DNA of 64,000 nucleotides from Jaltomata sinuosa (Eukaryota > Streptophyta > Magnoliopsida > Solanales > Solanaceae), in assembly GCA_003996215.1 (NCBI GenBank), contig QJPP01001603.1, positions 124,001 to 188,000 of the forward strand. Direction: 5' to 3'. Shown piece by piece: positions 12,485-24,500 of the stretch. The position numbers and the translations under genes are program-made. How positions within the stretch are numbered: the stretch's first letter is position 1; every line of letters starts with the position of its first letter. The notes below the pieces were generated by a model. It searched no databases, had not been told where the DNA came from, and saw only the letters and a list, made by a program, of their open reading frames with translations.

Positions 12485-14206
12485 GTTGTGGTGTTTTCTC
12501 TCAAGATTTGGAGACATAATTTTATGGGGTACATGGTGAAGTATTAATAAACCACCATAGTTTTCAATATGCTTTCACATAAAAGCACCTGAACTTAAGG
12601 CAACAAAGGTGGATGGAGTTGCTCAAGGACTATGACATTACCATTTTGTACTATCCATGTAAGTCTAATGTAGTAGCTGATGTATTGAGAAGAAAGACAG
12701 AGATTATGGTTAGCTTAACCTATTTGAAATCTACTAGGTGTTCATTGGGTAGAGACATTCTGAGTCTAGCTAATAATTTTATGAGATTGGAAGTGTATGA
12801 GTGGGGTGGATTGTTGGCATGTGTTGAGGCAAAGTCCTCATTTCATGATCATATTATGTCTATGCAATTTAATGATGTTAAGTTGAGTAAGATCCATGAT
12901 AAAGTGTTGCTGGGTGAGGCCAAAGAGGCCATGATTGATGGTGAAGGTGTCTTGCAAATAAAAGGGAGAGTTTGTATGCCCCGTGTTGATGAGTCAATTT
13001 GTACAATTCTAGCTGAGTACCACTGTTATAAGTATTCTATACATCTTGGAGTGACTAATATGTATCATGATTTGAAGCAACACTATTAGTGGGTTCAAAT
13101 GAAAAGATACATAGTCAATTTTATGGCTAAGAGTCAGAACTGTCTGCAAGTGAAATATGAACACCAGAAGCCTGGTGGTACTCTTTAGATAATGACCGTT
13201 CCTGAATAGAAGTGGGAAAGAATAGCCATAGATTTTATGGTTGGCCTTCCCAAGACCTTGGGGAAGTATGATTCAATATGGGTTATTGTGGATAGATTGA
13301 CAGAGTTTGCACACTTCATTCCTGTTCAGATGACTTACAATGTGGCTAAGTTAGCCAAGATTTACCTCAAGAAATTTGTTCCGCTGCATGGGGTGCCAAT
13401 CTTCATATTTCTGATAGATGTACTCAATTTACCTCTAACTTTTGGTAGAAACTTCATGAGGAGTTGGGTACTAGGTAGGACCGAAGCAAAAGTTTTAACC
13501 CTCAGACTGATAGGCAGTCTGAGCATACGATTTAGGTGTTGGAGGATATGCTCTATGCATGGGTGATGAATTTTGGGGGTCATTAAGACTAATATCTATC
13601 ATTGGCTGAATTTTCTTATAATATTAGTTATCATTTGAGCATAGATATGGCTCCATTTGAACTATTATATTGGAAGAGATGTAGATCTCCCATTGGTTGA
13701 TTTGATTTATTTTAGGTAAGGCCGTGGGGTACAGATCATCTGAGGGATTCTATGAAAAGATTGAAGTTTATCCAAGAGATACTCCTAGCGGCTCAAAGAC
13801 AGAAAAAAGGAGAATGCGAATAGGAAGATGAGAGATGTACATTTCATGGAATGTGAGCAAGTGTTGTTCAAGGTTTCACCCATAAAGGGTGCTATGCAAT
13901 TTGGGAATCATGGTAAGTTGAGTCCAAGATACATTGGACCTTTTAAAATTCTTTAGAGCATGGGGCCAGTGGCCTTTAAATTGTCATTCACTCTAAGTTT
14001 GTTGGTAGTTCATCTTGTAATTGATGTGTTCATGCTTAAGAAGTACCACGAAGATGGTGACTATATAATCCCTTAGGATTTGGTCCTGTTGGATGAAAAC
14101 CTCTCATATAAAGAGGAAGCTATTTCTATTCTTGATAGAGACCTCTGCAAATTGAGGGCTAAAGAGATTGCATCCATAAAGGTCCAGTGGAAGAGCTATT
14201 ATGGTC
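12485..14206 (+). pseudogene. pol: pol fragment of element C: RNase H end, integrase, C-terminal tail
   Basis: Recognisable blocks in order are LKIWRH (RNase H), LLKDYDITILYYP and VVADVLRRK (end of RNase H, normally VADALSRK), SIHLGVTNMYHDL (integrase zinc region, with a tyrosine for the first histidine-type context), IDFMVGLPKT, DSIWVIVDRLTEFAHFIPVQ (core domain), then LFKVSPIKGAMQFG, KLSPRYIGPFKIL and a tail LRAKEIASIKVQWK. A frameshift disrupts the segment around 13400, where the SDRG...FTS motif should be. Internal TAG and TGA codons are present. Function is lost. It differs clearly in sequence from A, E and H, so it is a separate family. Confidence 0.85.
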
Positions 14207-14214
14207 AATGATTA

Positions 14215-16494
14215 TTTAATTTGTATCTGATATAACTACCTGTTCCATTGTTATAGTAAAGTTAGGGCGTAAATATCCGGCTAGAAAAGTTCCTAAGATG
14301 AGAGTTGATAACATCTCAGGCTAGGGTGAGCTTTGATGAAAATTTGGTGTTATGTACTTTATAGATGGTTGGGGTTTCGTAATGTATTGTATGATATGTT
14401 CAAATCCATTTATGGATATTTAAGGGGTGTAGGGTCCCGTAGGAAGTTTTAGGACGATAATCAAGTTCATAAAACTCCAGTTATAGTGGTTACCGTGTTG
14501 GGATTAATCCATGATATCTAGAATTTGAAGTGTATTGTGAAATGGGGAGTTTTAGGGTGAGTTCCAACATTTTGTTCTTTGACACTTGCTGTCTTGAGGC
14601 GGACTCACGTCATAGAGAGTTTGCTATATTGGACAAGTTCCCATCACAGCAGTTAAGTAACTGCCATAGTGATACAAGTCGCACCATAATGGATCACCAT
14701 AGCAAGACGCGGCCCACACTGGTAAGAGATGGGGCAGTTTCCCTGAACATAATTCAGTTTTTAGAGCTATTTCCCACAAAGTCTAAGTTGTGTTCTAGAG
14801 AACCAAAAAGAAATTTTCCCAAGAATTAAGGTGTTTTCCTTTGCTTGAGTTAAGTTCCTCCATAAACCACTTTATTTATCAATCATTAATCCTTGTGAGA
14901 TCATTAGATTAAAGATTAATGGTGGGATTATGGGTTTAGAGCCCTGAAAGTATGAAAGGTGGGGAAAACCGTATTGGTAGGTGTAATTTCACCTAGAATT
15001 GATCCTAGGATGTTCTGTTATGATTCCTAGCATGAAATTAATAGTTCTAAACATGATTAGGACTAATGGAGAACCTTGGGTTCCATAAAGATGAGATCTT
15101 TAAGCATAAAAATGGCTAAAAAGGGGTTATTAGATTAGAAACTTTTGAATATTGATCACATGATTATTGTGGGATGAGTTAATGATTAATTGACCATTGG
15201 AGAAGGCTACAGACTTCAAATAAGTGTAGAATTAGGGGGTTAAATTTTTAGGGCCTGAAATGAAGGGTAAATGATTAATTACTCTTGTACTTGTTATATA
15301 TAGACCTTGAATGCTCTCAGGCATTAAGGAAGGGCAAAACACTAGAGGCAGGTTACGATTTAAATTGGAGTTGAGACTTACTTTAGTACATTTATGTGGT
15401 TAAATTACTTAACTTATGATTGGTCTTCGGACATGTTTGAAGTGATGATTATTTTCATTTTGTGCTTGACCGAATAAGTTGTGTATACATGAATTGAATA
15501 ATGAACTTAAAATGATTTAAGTGCACTATGTTATATCCTGAGACATAGGAATGGGAACCATATGTTAATTTGATAGTTAGAGCAGGTACCACAAGCCAGT
15601 ACGGATTGATATTGCACCGCTGGGAAATGGTTCCAGTGGGTACATGGACCCTGGTGCGTCCCCTGCAGGTCATGGCTAGTTGGAAAAAAATAAAACCCTT
15701 TAGCATGTGTGTACACCCTTTCTTTTATATTATTTTGTTTCACGGTCAGATATGGCGAGATAATATGGTAAGCTGAGATGAGACAAGAGGTATTCATTAC
15801 ATTGACAAAAGTTAGGTGGACAAAGATTCCATGTGATATGTTTATTGAATGTGTTTACCCTTACCTTGTTTTGGCGATATTCGGTGATTTTTGTGAACTT
15901 ATTACTAATGTTATTGACTTGACTTGAGATGACTATATATTGACTGAATTACATGCTAAGTGTTGAAGTGCCTTTTACTTGTTATTGGATTTGATTATAA
16001 ACCTATTCTAAACTGAGTCGACCTATGATACATACCAGTACATAGTGTTTTATACTAATACTATCATGTACCCTTCTTTTGTTAAGTGTAGACTGTGTTC
16101 AAGAGATTTGGGTGCGACCTCACCTTTATCTAGGCTACAGACTACGATCAAGGGTAAACATTACATCTTAAGTTGTCGTGGATCCTTTCTTGGTCATTGT
16201 CCTTTTTCCAGATGATGAGACTTTTTAATTTTTATTATTGGTCATTTTGGTAATCATAGACATTGGTCATTATTAGAGTTCTTGTACGATAACTTTCATC
16301 TCTTGGGGATGTAATAGATAGTCAAATTATTCCGCACTTTATTTCATCAGTTTTCGACTATGGTGTTATTTTAAAGTTGGTTTCTATATTAATTCTTCTA
16401 AAATTTTCTAAGTATAAGGGTTAAGATTTGGGTAGTTAGTTCTCCCACTAGAAGGATAGTATGGGTACCACTCACGACCATTTAGGTCGTGACA
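14215..16494 (+). repeat. Probable 3' LTR of element C
   Basis: The stretch follows pol, has no coding signal, contains phrases seen in other gypsy LTRs (for example a 'ggcaggttacgatttaa' block near 15345) and ends in GGTCGTGACA. The start is uncertain because no clear TG terminus or purine tract is visible. The second LTR is out of the window. Short ORFs (14530-14829, 15455-15797) look accidental. Confidence 0.5.
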
Positions 16495-17954
16495 CCAGAA
16501 AGTGGAATTTCCACTTTGCGCATCGGTATGTGGGCTATTAGTATTGCTTCCATTATTGTTGATTGTTGATTTGTGATAAACATGTCACCTACACTAAAAC
16601 ATCTATGACCAAGTCATTAACACTTGCAAAACCAAAAGCAAATTGAAAGAACTTTTAAATTGTCAATACTTAAAACCCCCAGCAACACCACAAAAACATG
16701 TTGTCTCTTAACACATACATATGTGTACATGGTTGCAAGTAATATAATAATTTTATGTAATCAGATGGTTAATCCCACAGAAACTTAGCACCAATAATTT
16801 CTCAACTAATTCTAGTATAATTATCGTAGAAAGTGTTTTCCAATTTCAAGAGATGTATTTTTGTTTCATATACTTAATCTATTAACAAAGAAATTAATGA
16901 TAGTTGGAAGTTTATTAATACTTATTATGGGGCTTGTGTAATCACATCATACTTTACATATATTTGTTTAACATCAACAAGTTTATTGAGTCACAGGGTT
17001 TCTATTATGGCCATGGTCTCTCGCAACCTCTAACCATCTATCCAAATTAGCCTTCTAACTATATCATTGAGTGAAAATAGTCAAACTAATTCAAATGCAT
17101 TTGATTTATCTTTCTGTATGTGACCCAAAGAAGGAGATATACATATCTATCTGTCTTAAGCGATAATCCGTCTGCAGATGAAGCTTACTCCCCTTAACCC
17201 GCATTCTATTTCTAGTCTCCATCTCTCGAGTTTCTCTAAAAATTATCCATTTATCCTCATTGGTGGTCAGTCATTAGAATAGTAATCATAAGGTTAAGAG
17301 AACAAAATGTAATGACAGATTTGATAGAAATAACCTATACATAAATTATGATGTTCATACTATGGACACAATCCTAGATTAAGGGCTTTATTCCACTCAT
17401 AATTTAATTATAAAGAAATAATTAATGTATGAACAAGAAATAATTCTAAGTAAAAGAGTTAAAAAAAAGTAAACCTAACAGTTGTGATGAAGTTCTGTGC
17501 TTCTCTAATCTTACTATGCAAAAATCCTCCCCAAAACTCTGTTAAAAATGACTCAGGGGGTATTTATAATATTTAAAAATACCTAAAAGACCTCTCTAAG
17601 ACAAACTAGGAAAAGGGAAAAAATTTCCCCTGTTATCAATAGCTCGCGGCGCGAGCCTTGACTTCTCACCCTAGAGATCGCGTGTGATCCCCTTGTACTC
17701 GCCCTGGAAATCTTCTCTTATGGGTTTAAACTTCAGAGAGGGTGTATTTTTGACCCCTATTAGCTCAAAAACTCACTTTGCAAGCCTCTGCCTTTGCTCT
17801 GGACATCAATTTGTGAAATATAGCTTTTTAAGCTCCATTTTAGTCTCCTTTAAACTTTTTTTTATCAAAACTGCATAAAATACCTTACATAAGTGATAAA
17901 TCATGAAATGAAGCATAAACCATAAACTTTAGGCCAAATTATTATCACAACAAA
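16495..17954. other. AT-rich unassigned stretch
   Basis: No coding signal is seen. On the minus strand the right part (about 17950 to 17100) has the look of a Tat/Athila-type LTR: a short GC-rich patch with a GCTCGC-GGC-GCGAGC inverted repeat (17643-17657), then an AT-rich stretch and a CT-rich leader. No partner copy exists in the window, so the identity is unproven. It may instead be the original locus into which C and D inserted. Confidence 0.3.
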
Positions 17955-19154
17955 TGTCATGCCCCAATCTTGGGAGGCGTTAGGCCAAAGCCTACCCTAC
18001 TAAATTATTTGCCAATGGCGCATAGCAGCCTTGCACAATCAAGAAAACAAACAAGTATATCTCGACTTAAAAATCAGCCCTCGGCCAGCAAGGCCTCTAT
18101 CAACAGGTCTAGAAAGAAAACAACTACTCCCAATAGTTCATATAAAGGAATAAACAGGTAGCACGTAAGTCCTGGTTGGGCCATCAAGGCCGCCATGATA
18201 TCTAGGAAAGCATAAATGCTATGCGGGCTATCAATGCCACCATTCTCTCTCTATAAAAATTTAAAACATGTACATACAATGTAAACTAGGCTAATGAGGT
18301 GCTAAACTGCCAACAAAACAATAACAAGGTCCAATTGGCTAACAAGCTACAACTAATAAACATACAAGGCCAAAATGGCCAGCATCATAGATGTGTAACC
18401 CAATTGACTAGTCTGAAAGCCTCTATGAATACAATACTTGGTGAAACAGAGCCCCAACCTCCCCAAAAAGTTATAAACAACAAAAAGGGCAAACCTCTGA
18501 GACTTTGGCAACCCTTAGAAGGAAAGGAGTCAACTAAATTGCTGAAAGCTCGCCTATGCTACCCGACAAGTCTGTTTAGTCATTTCTCAGAACATGCAGG
18601 CATAAATGTAGTGCCCCCAGGAAATAGGGAATCCATATAAAATAATGTACCGAGCATGTAAGGCAAATTAAAACTGAAATGAAAGTGTAGGGACTGAACA
18701 AAAGGTCAGGAGTACAATAGAAATACAATAAATTACCTTTCTGCAATAAGATACCATCTAAAGAACATAGCAAACAATAACCTTATCTGGCCCCCATAAG
18801 TCTGGCAGGTACAAATAGAATACAATCATCATAAGTCCTAACAGGTGCAAACAATCGCTAAATACCCATACTGACCCCCTTACCTGGACCCCAGTGATAG
18901 TCTGATCTAAACTGTGTGACTGTACATGTGTCGTGAATCACTGCAACTTTGATGCTTTATGGTACCATATATATGCTGCCCCATAGGTACAACCTTCCCA
19001 TCCTGTACATATGGTCTACCCTTCCCAAAGGCATGATAATATAATGTAACTACTGCCCTGAAGGTATAGCTTGCTCGTCTCATAGGTACAGTCTACCCGA
19101 CCTAAAGGAATGGTAATATAATGTAACTGCAGCCCCATAGGTACAACCTGCATA
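17955..19154 (-). repeat. LTR of element D, part 1 (left of E)
   Basis: The plus strand begins TGTCATGCCCC, the reverse complement of an LTR end GGGGCATGACA. The sequence is interrupted at 19154 by the 5' LTR of E and resumes at 51993 with the same 'cccataggta' repeat style, so the two pieces form one LTR of about 3.0 kb. No genes. Confidence 0.72.
18980..19154. repeat. Imperfect minisatellite in LTR of D
   Basis: Units of roughly 55 bases share CCCATAGGTACA, CTACCC, AAAGG and GATAATATAATGTAAC-type blocks. The next unit (CCCATAGGTATGG...AAAGGCACGATAATA) appears at 51995, on the other side of element E, which shows E landed inside this array. Confidence 0.75.
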
Positions 19155-22100
19155 TGGTAATGACCCTTCTGGTCATTCTTTCATGTACGCTTTCTTTGTA
19201 CTGTTAGAGCTTGCCTATAGCGGCCCTAAGTCATTTATGGCTTGCTGGGACCAGTGGTTTGGTGCCCTGGCCGTTCATTTGGTCTTTATGGTCATTTCCC
19301 TATTGTAGTGCTTTAACTTAGAAAATTATTGACTTTAGTCAACATTCTTAGCTAACATGCTCAAAATTAAATTTTGATAGTTCCATTAGCTCCAGAACGT
19401 GGAGTTTGGTCTAGAAGGACCATTAGTCGAGGCTTGAGAACTTTCAATATGGTTTTATGTTGCTTTTTCTGTTTTTAGGCCAGTTGTTGTTGAAAATGTG
19501 ACTTTGGTCAACTTTCAATGATTGGAGCGTTAGATTCAAAATTTGATGATTCCACCAGCTCTGAAATATTGAGTTTAGGTTAGATAGGTGGTTGGTTCAG
19601 GTCCTAGGTGAGCCAGACTCATTTTGGGTGTTTGCTTGATTTTAGTTAGTGTTGACTTGGGTCAACATTCCTATGAAATGACCTCGTATGGAAGTTTTAT
19701 CAATTCTATTAGGTATGGAACGTCATTTATGCTCCAATAGCATATTTGGTTTGTGAGTATCGAATTTTGATTATGCCTAGAATACCCCATAGAAGTTTTT
19801 TGCTCAACTGGTTTTCTGTAATTGGTGGCCTTCAATGCCAATGGCGCCCAGGAAACATGATGGCGCTATGCCTATGCCTGCCCTCCTACACGATAGCGCC
19901 CAACCAACGTCAATGGTTCCTAGGCCAACGCCTGTCCTTCAGCACCGATTGCGCCCCTACCGTGTGATCGCACGCATGCGCGCCCAACCAGCCTTCTGCG
20001 TGATGGCACCTTGATGCCTGCCTACCCTTCAGCGCTATAGCACTCCTCTAGTGGCGATGGAGCTAACCTGCGGCCATTCCTATAAATTGCCTCCCTCACA
20101 AATTTTCAGTCACTTTTCAACTTGGTTTCTCAACTCCAAGTTATATTTCCTAAAATCAGCTCCATATCAGTTCTTGGCTCAGGAATTCTCCAAGTGGCAC
20201 TAAATTCTTGCTTCCATCTTCTCTTAGTAAGTTTTCTTCTTCCCCTAAAAGTTCATCTTCTTGAGTTAAAACCTCCATTCACGGGTTCTTCTCAAGCTTG
20301 AGTTTGCTTTGGTTGTAGCTTCAATTGGTATTGTTTGTTCATATTGCTAGGATTTCACTCCGTAGGCTTGTTTCCCTCATCGTGGTAAGTAAATTCTTCC
20401 TCTTTTCCTGACTTTATTCTTGAAATTCCCTCTTTGATTCTCCTTCCTTGCGGGCTGTTTTGAGCCCTTTTTCTTGGCCAAATTAGCTCAATTTTGAGCA
20501 TGTATTCCTGGGATTGTTGTGATCAATGCATTTTTCCATTTCTTATTCAGGTTATAGACCCCACGGGCCTGCTTGTCACTTGAATTTCGACCCGGCTACA
20601 CTTGTAGCAATATGGGTATCATTGGTCTTATTTTAATGTATAGTTTATGTTTATGATAGTTTGATTTCTATTTGAAGCTTCTCGGAGCAGTTCGGGCTTG
20701 GACATTATCGTTCTAGCTGCTTGCCGTTGGAAGACAGGTAGGTTACAATTTAACTCTTCTAGAATTTGCATATATAGGCTATAATTGTACTAATTAGCAT
20801 CGTTGGGTTTGGTTTATTAGTTTGGTACCCCAGTCCTTGTCCGCTTCTTCATGTCTATCTTATTTTTTCTCTGATGATTATAGTATTCATTATAGTTGAA
20901 AGTATCACCCTTGTGGTCCTGTGCGACCATGTATTTTACTCTGGCCCATAGATGGTGGGTTATTTAGGAATTTCTGCAAGTCGCATACATTGATACCATT
21001 ATTATAGAGCTGGTTATATCTGCTATAGAATGGTTAAAGCCTGTGCAGGGCCGATAGGTTGATTGTGGGCTATTGGGCTACTGTTTGTGATTGGGAATGC
21101 AATTATCATGCATATAAAGAGGTTTTTCTTTACATGTTTTACTATTGTTTTGCCTTCAGGACTACTATTGTTGATTTTTTAAACCTTGCATAGCCTTGAG
21201 GGCCTATTTTTCGGTAAAAATGGTTATAAAAGGGTTGGAATTGTTTTCATGGATCTTATGGTAAGAGAGTTAAAAGATTATTTTTATCACAGTTTTTCAC
21301 ACTTACACTAGACCCGGTTGAGCCATGGTGCTAGAGATGCTTTACAATTCACTTGAGATGATACTAGACTCGGACGGGCCGAGTATCAAATTTGTTTTAC
21401 TACTATTTTAGACTCAGCTATACTCGGGTACCCTTGTTGGGGATTTTGAGAACTGATTCACTGATTTAAACCAGTATATACTCCAGGCATTCATCTTTGA
21501 GATTTGGCTACTTATTTGGACCCGGACACACTCCGTATGACTTTATTAAGATTTTGAGATTTAGTATATTGTCGAGGACCTCGATGGACCTTGCCGATCC
21601 GGACCAGGGGCTACATGTCGAGTGTGACGAAGGAGGGGTATACAGTGTAGTTGAGGTATACGGGTCGTGTCCTTCCATGGATCCTACTTGCTGGGACTAT
21701 AAGCGCCGAAGGAGGTACATACAAAGTTACTATTCTACCTGATTTTCACTATTGCATCATATCATTCCTTTGCGTGAGATTCCACCCTTGGTTGTTATTT
21801 GCTGAGTGTACGCTCTAGTAGTATGGAATGCCGGAGGGTTTTTCTTTACTTGTATGTGTTCCTCTGGTGTATAGGCGCCCGTTAGGACTTTAGGTAGACT
21901 TACTACTATCCTGTTGCACTTCTGGTTTTGTGTATGGCTATATTTGGGATCTTATTCAATGTTTCACATTTGGGAGATTGTGTTGTATATTCTTCTAGTT
22001 CACTTCATGGTTATACTTGGATTACTGGCTAGTTATTCCTATTTTTAAAGTGTATCATTGGCATGTTTTAATTGGTAAAACTGGGTTTCAACATGAGTTT

Positions 22101-22724
22101 GTTTACTTGCTTGCCTTCCTTCCCTTTTCTTGAGGTTACTAATATACCACCTTCATTTTAATCCCTCTCTTTATATATATTGTTATTGCAAGAACCCCAG
22201 GTGCATTCGTTCTTGCCTTCACCTGTGTCTGTGAGATTTATATTTTTATTAGATAGCCAAGTATGTCATTTTCTTCTTGTATTCTTTTGTGCTAGCTTCC
22301 ATGTACCTATCCATTGTTTCTGTGACTACTTGTTTCATTTAGGCTATATTATTTCTCTTATATCTTATATGTACTCAGTTGGCCTATGATGCCTACTAGG
22401 TACCTTTAGCTCATCTTTTGTATTTTGTACTCGTTTGTTATTTAGAGACAAATGTGTATATAATCTTTTGGATCTTTTTGTACTCTGTATATTTAGTACG
22501 AGCTCTTATACTATGATGCTAGGTCATGGGTTTGGTTTAGCTTCCGTTTATATATATTCATGTTGCCTACTTCTTCATTTTTTTCCTTTGCTTCTACTAT
22601 TTATGTCATTCTTCCTTTTGCTTGTCGGATAGTTACCCATTGCTAACTGTTCTAGGCTACGAGGATTGGTTTGCCTATAGGGGGGTTGTAGGTTCCTTCA
22701 TGACCGAGAAATTGGGTCATGACA
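19155..22724 (+). repeat. 5' LTR of element E, about 3570 bp
   Basis: It begins (T)GGTAATGACCC and ends GGGTCATGACA. It matches the 3' LTR pieces and the LTR of H. A GC-rich block of GGCGCC/GCGC words (about 19840-20060) precedes the TATA box. About 140 bases present in the 3' LTR copy (around 51530-51670) and in H are missing near 22403. The small hydrophobic ORFs at 22180-22632 are translations of T-rich LTR sequence, not genes. Confidence 0.88.
20091..20098 (+). promoter_or_regulatory. Probable TATA box of E LTR
   Basis: TATAAATT lies 936 bases into the LTR. The LTR of H has TATAAAT at 55571, 960 bases into its LTR, in the same context (GC-poor, followed by CT-rich sequence). This conserved offset supports it as the U3/R promoter. 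Confidence 0.55.
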
Positions 22725-22727
22725 GCT

Positions 22728-22739
22728 TGGTATCAGAGC
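22728..22739 (+). other. Primer-binding site of E (initiator tRNA-Met type)
   Basis: Exact TGGTATCAGAGC three bases after the LTR end. The leader runs to 22937. Confidence 0.9.
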
Positions 22740-22937
22740 TCAGGTTCACCGGTGTCATTAGTATAGGAGCCAATGTCTAGTAGAGTCCTGCGGATCAGGG
22801 CAGGGACGTCCGTACTCAATCTTTGGGAGGCTATAATGGAATCATAGGAAACATGAATCTCTTCTTGCTTCTATATCGTGCATTTTATCCTTGATGGTTT
22901 CCTAAAATCTCACTTATTCTAGTTTAATCTCCCGCAG

Positions 22938-24500
22938 ATGGCTCGTACGAGATCATTGTTATCAGGCGGGGGTGAGCCTTTAACTACAACACCCCCTACT
23001 CTAGCTAGGGGCTGGGGAGGTCGCAGAGGTAGATCTAGGGGACGTGCCCGAGCAATGACACTAGTTAGAGCTCCTAGGGTCGAGGTTAAGACCGAGTATG
23101 AGCTCGAGATTATTCCAGGGCAGCTACCTGTGTACCGGGGGATAGCCCAAGTACTACCCGTGCCAGCACCAATTTCTGTGCCAGCTTCATCCCCAGCTCC
23201 TTCGTCAGATATTCAGGGTTTACTTCTTCAGTTGTTGGGTATGATAGAGGGACAACTTTCAAATGTGGCGCATACATCTGCTTAGGGTGAAGCCATGGGT
23301 GTACAGAGTTCTGGAGCGTAGCTTGCTACTGCAGCTTCCCATGCTGAGGTCATTCTGGTACCATCTGCTGCAAAACCTCTTGCTCCTCGTCCAACTATGA
23401 TAGAGATGGAGAAAATGACATTGGGTAGATTTTTGAGATTGGCTCCACCTAGATTTGCTGGTACACCTGGTCAGGATCCTTATGACTTTATCTCTACCTA
23501 TGAGGAGATGCTACACCATTTGGGTTTGTTTGATACTTATGGTATTGGATACACTACTTATCAGTTAAAGGGCCCACCTAAGTTATGGTGGTGGGCCCAG
23601 GTTGCTTGTAGACCATCTTTGTCTCCTTCGTTACTTTGGTTAGAGTTCTTTGAGTCCTTTACGACAAAGTTCTTGCGTCAGAGCAATAAAGATCATCGTA
23701 GGGAGCAGTTCACTAGACTTATGCAGGGTTCTATGACTGTATCTGAGTATGAGACTTGCTTCCAACAACTTGCTTTATTTGGGGCAATGATTATCCCTAT
23801 CGAGCCAGACAGAGATCCTAGATTTGTTTGGTCATTGAGATTAGAGTTCAGACAGACAATTGAGGTGTTAGTTACAAGCGGTCAATCCTTCTGGGCTATA
23901 GATAATCATGCTCGTATGATAGAGGATTTGCACCATCATGATCCAGGGGCCAGATATAAGAGGCCTCGACACCAGGGCAGCTACAGTAGTTCCTATCATA
24001 GTGGTAGAGGTTTAGGCCAGGGGAGCCGAGGTTATCAGCCACAACAGCACCAGAGTCATTCTAGCCGATCGGTTCAGGCTTCACTTCAGGCTTCTGGTAG
24101 TTCTCAGTTTGAGCAGGGTTAGAGTAGCCAGCAAGGTTATAGTGGTTAGACTCCAAGAGGTACAATTTCTGGGGCATCAGGCCGTGGTATCCACACAGGT
24201 GCAACTAGTTCATTAAGGTAGGGTAGACCATCATGGCCTTGTTATAAGTGTAGGGTCATCAGTTACTTTGCTAGAGATTACCCCTAGTGGGGTAGTGTTC
24301 AGCCAGCCGCTAGGCTAGCTCAGCTTATCTATGCAGTTTAGCCACCGACTAGAGGAGGTGGTGTTCATTGTCGTGGTGGTGCTCTACATGGAAGGACAGA
24401 TGGTAGGGACGGAGGTCAGTCAAGCAAAGGTAGTCATCAGTTTTATGCGATCCTTGGAAGACTAAAGGCAGAGGCCTCAGATGCTGTAATCACAAGTACG
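22938..24500 (+). pseudogene. gag: gag of element E
   Basis: The ATG at 22938 gives MARTRSLLSGGGEP. An arginine/glycine-rich N-terminus and a proline/serine-rich linker follow. The Gag core lies at about 23397-23930: RLAPPRFAGTPGQDPYDF, MLHHLGL, YTTYQLKGPPKLWW, EQFTRLMQGSMTVSEYE. A glutamine/serine/glycine-rich tail comes next, then one zinc knuckle near 24245 reading CYKCRVISYFARDYP, which has lost its histidine and last cysteine. Stops include TAG after THTSA (23282; CAA in H) and several in the tail (24121, 24148). The domain order and the N-terminus match element H, so the two are the same family. Confidence 0.9.

Larger units (their letters stand above)
12485..16494 (+). mobile_element. 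Element C: old Ty3/gypsy element, 5' part displaced by B
   Basis: Coding sequence resumes in the middle of RNase H exactly where the B LTR ends, reading VVVFSLKIWRH. It continues through integrase to about 14206, and an LTR-like region ends at 16494 in TCGTGACA. The rest of C should lie left of the window. Dense stops and frameshifts make this the most decayed pol in the left nest, as expected for the outermost host of the nest. Confidence 0.8.

Noticed and set aside
18980..19154. Regular repeats as a CRISPR-like array
   Set aside because: Units are imperfect, have no unique spacers, and sit inside a plant LTR.
22180..22632. Two small hydrophobic ORFs in the E LTR, with similar ones at 51297-51901
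   Set aside because: They are LTR sequence repeated in both LTRs with no start context or conservation of frame.
22728..22739. tRNA-like match (TGGTATCAGAGC) repeated at 40526 and, in reverse, at 10009
   Set aside because: These are 12-base primer-binding sites, not tRNA genes; no cloverleaf surrounds them.
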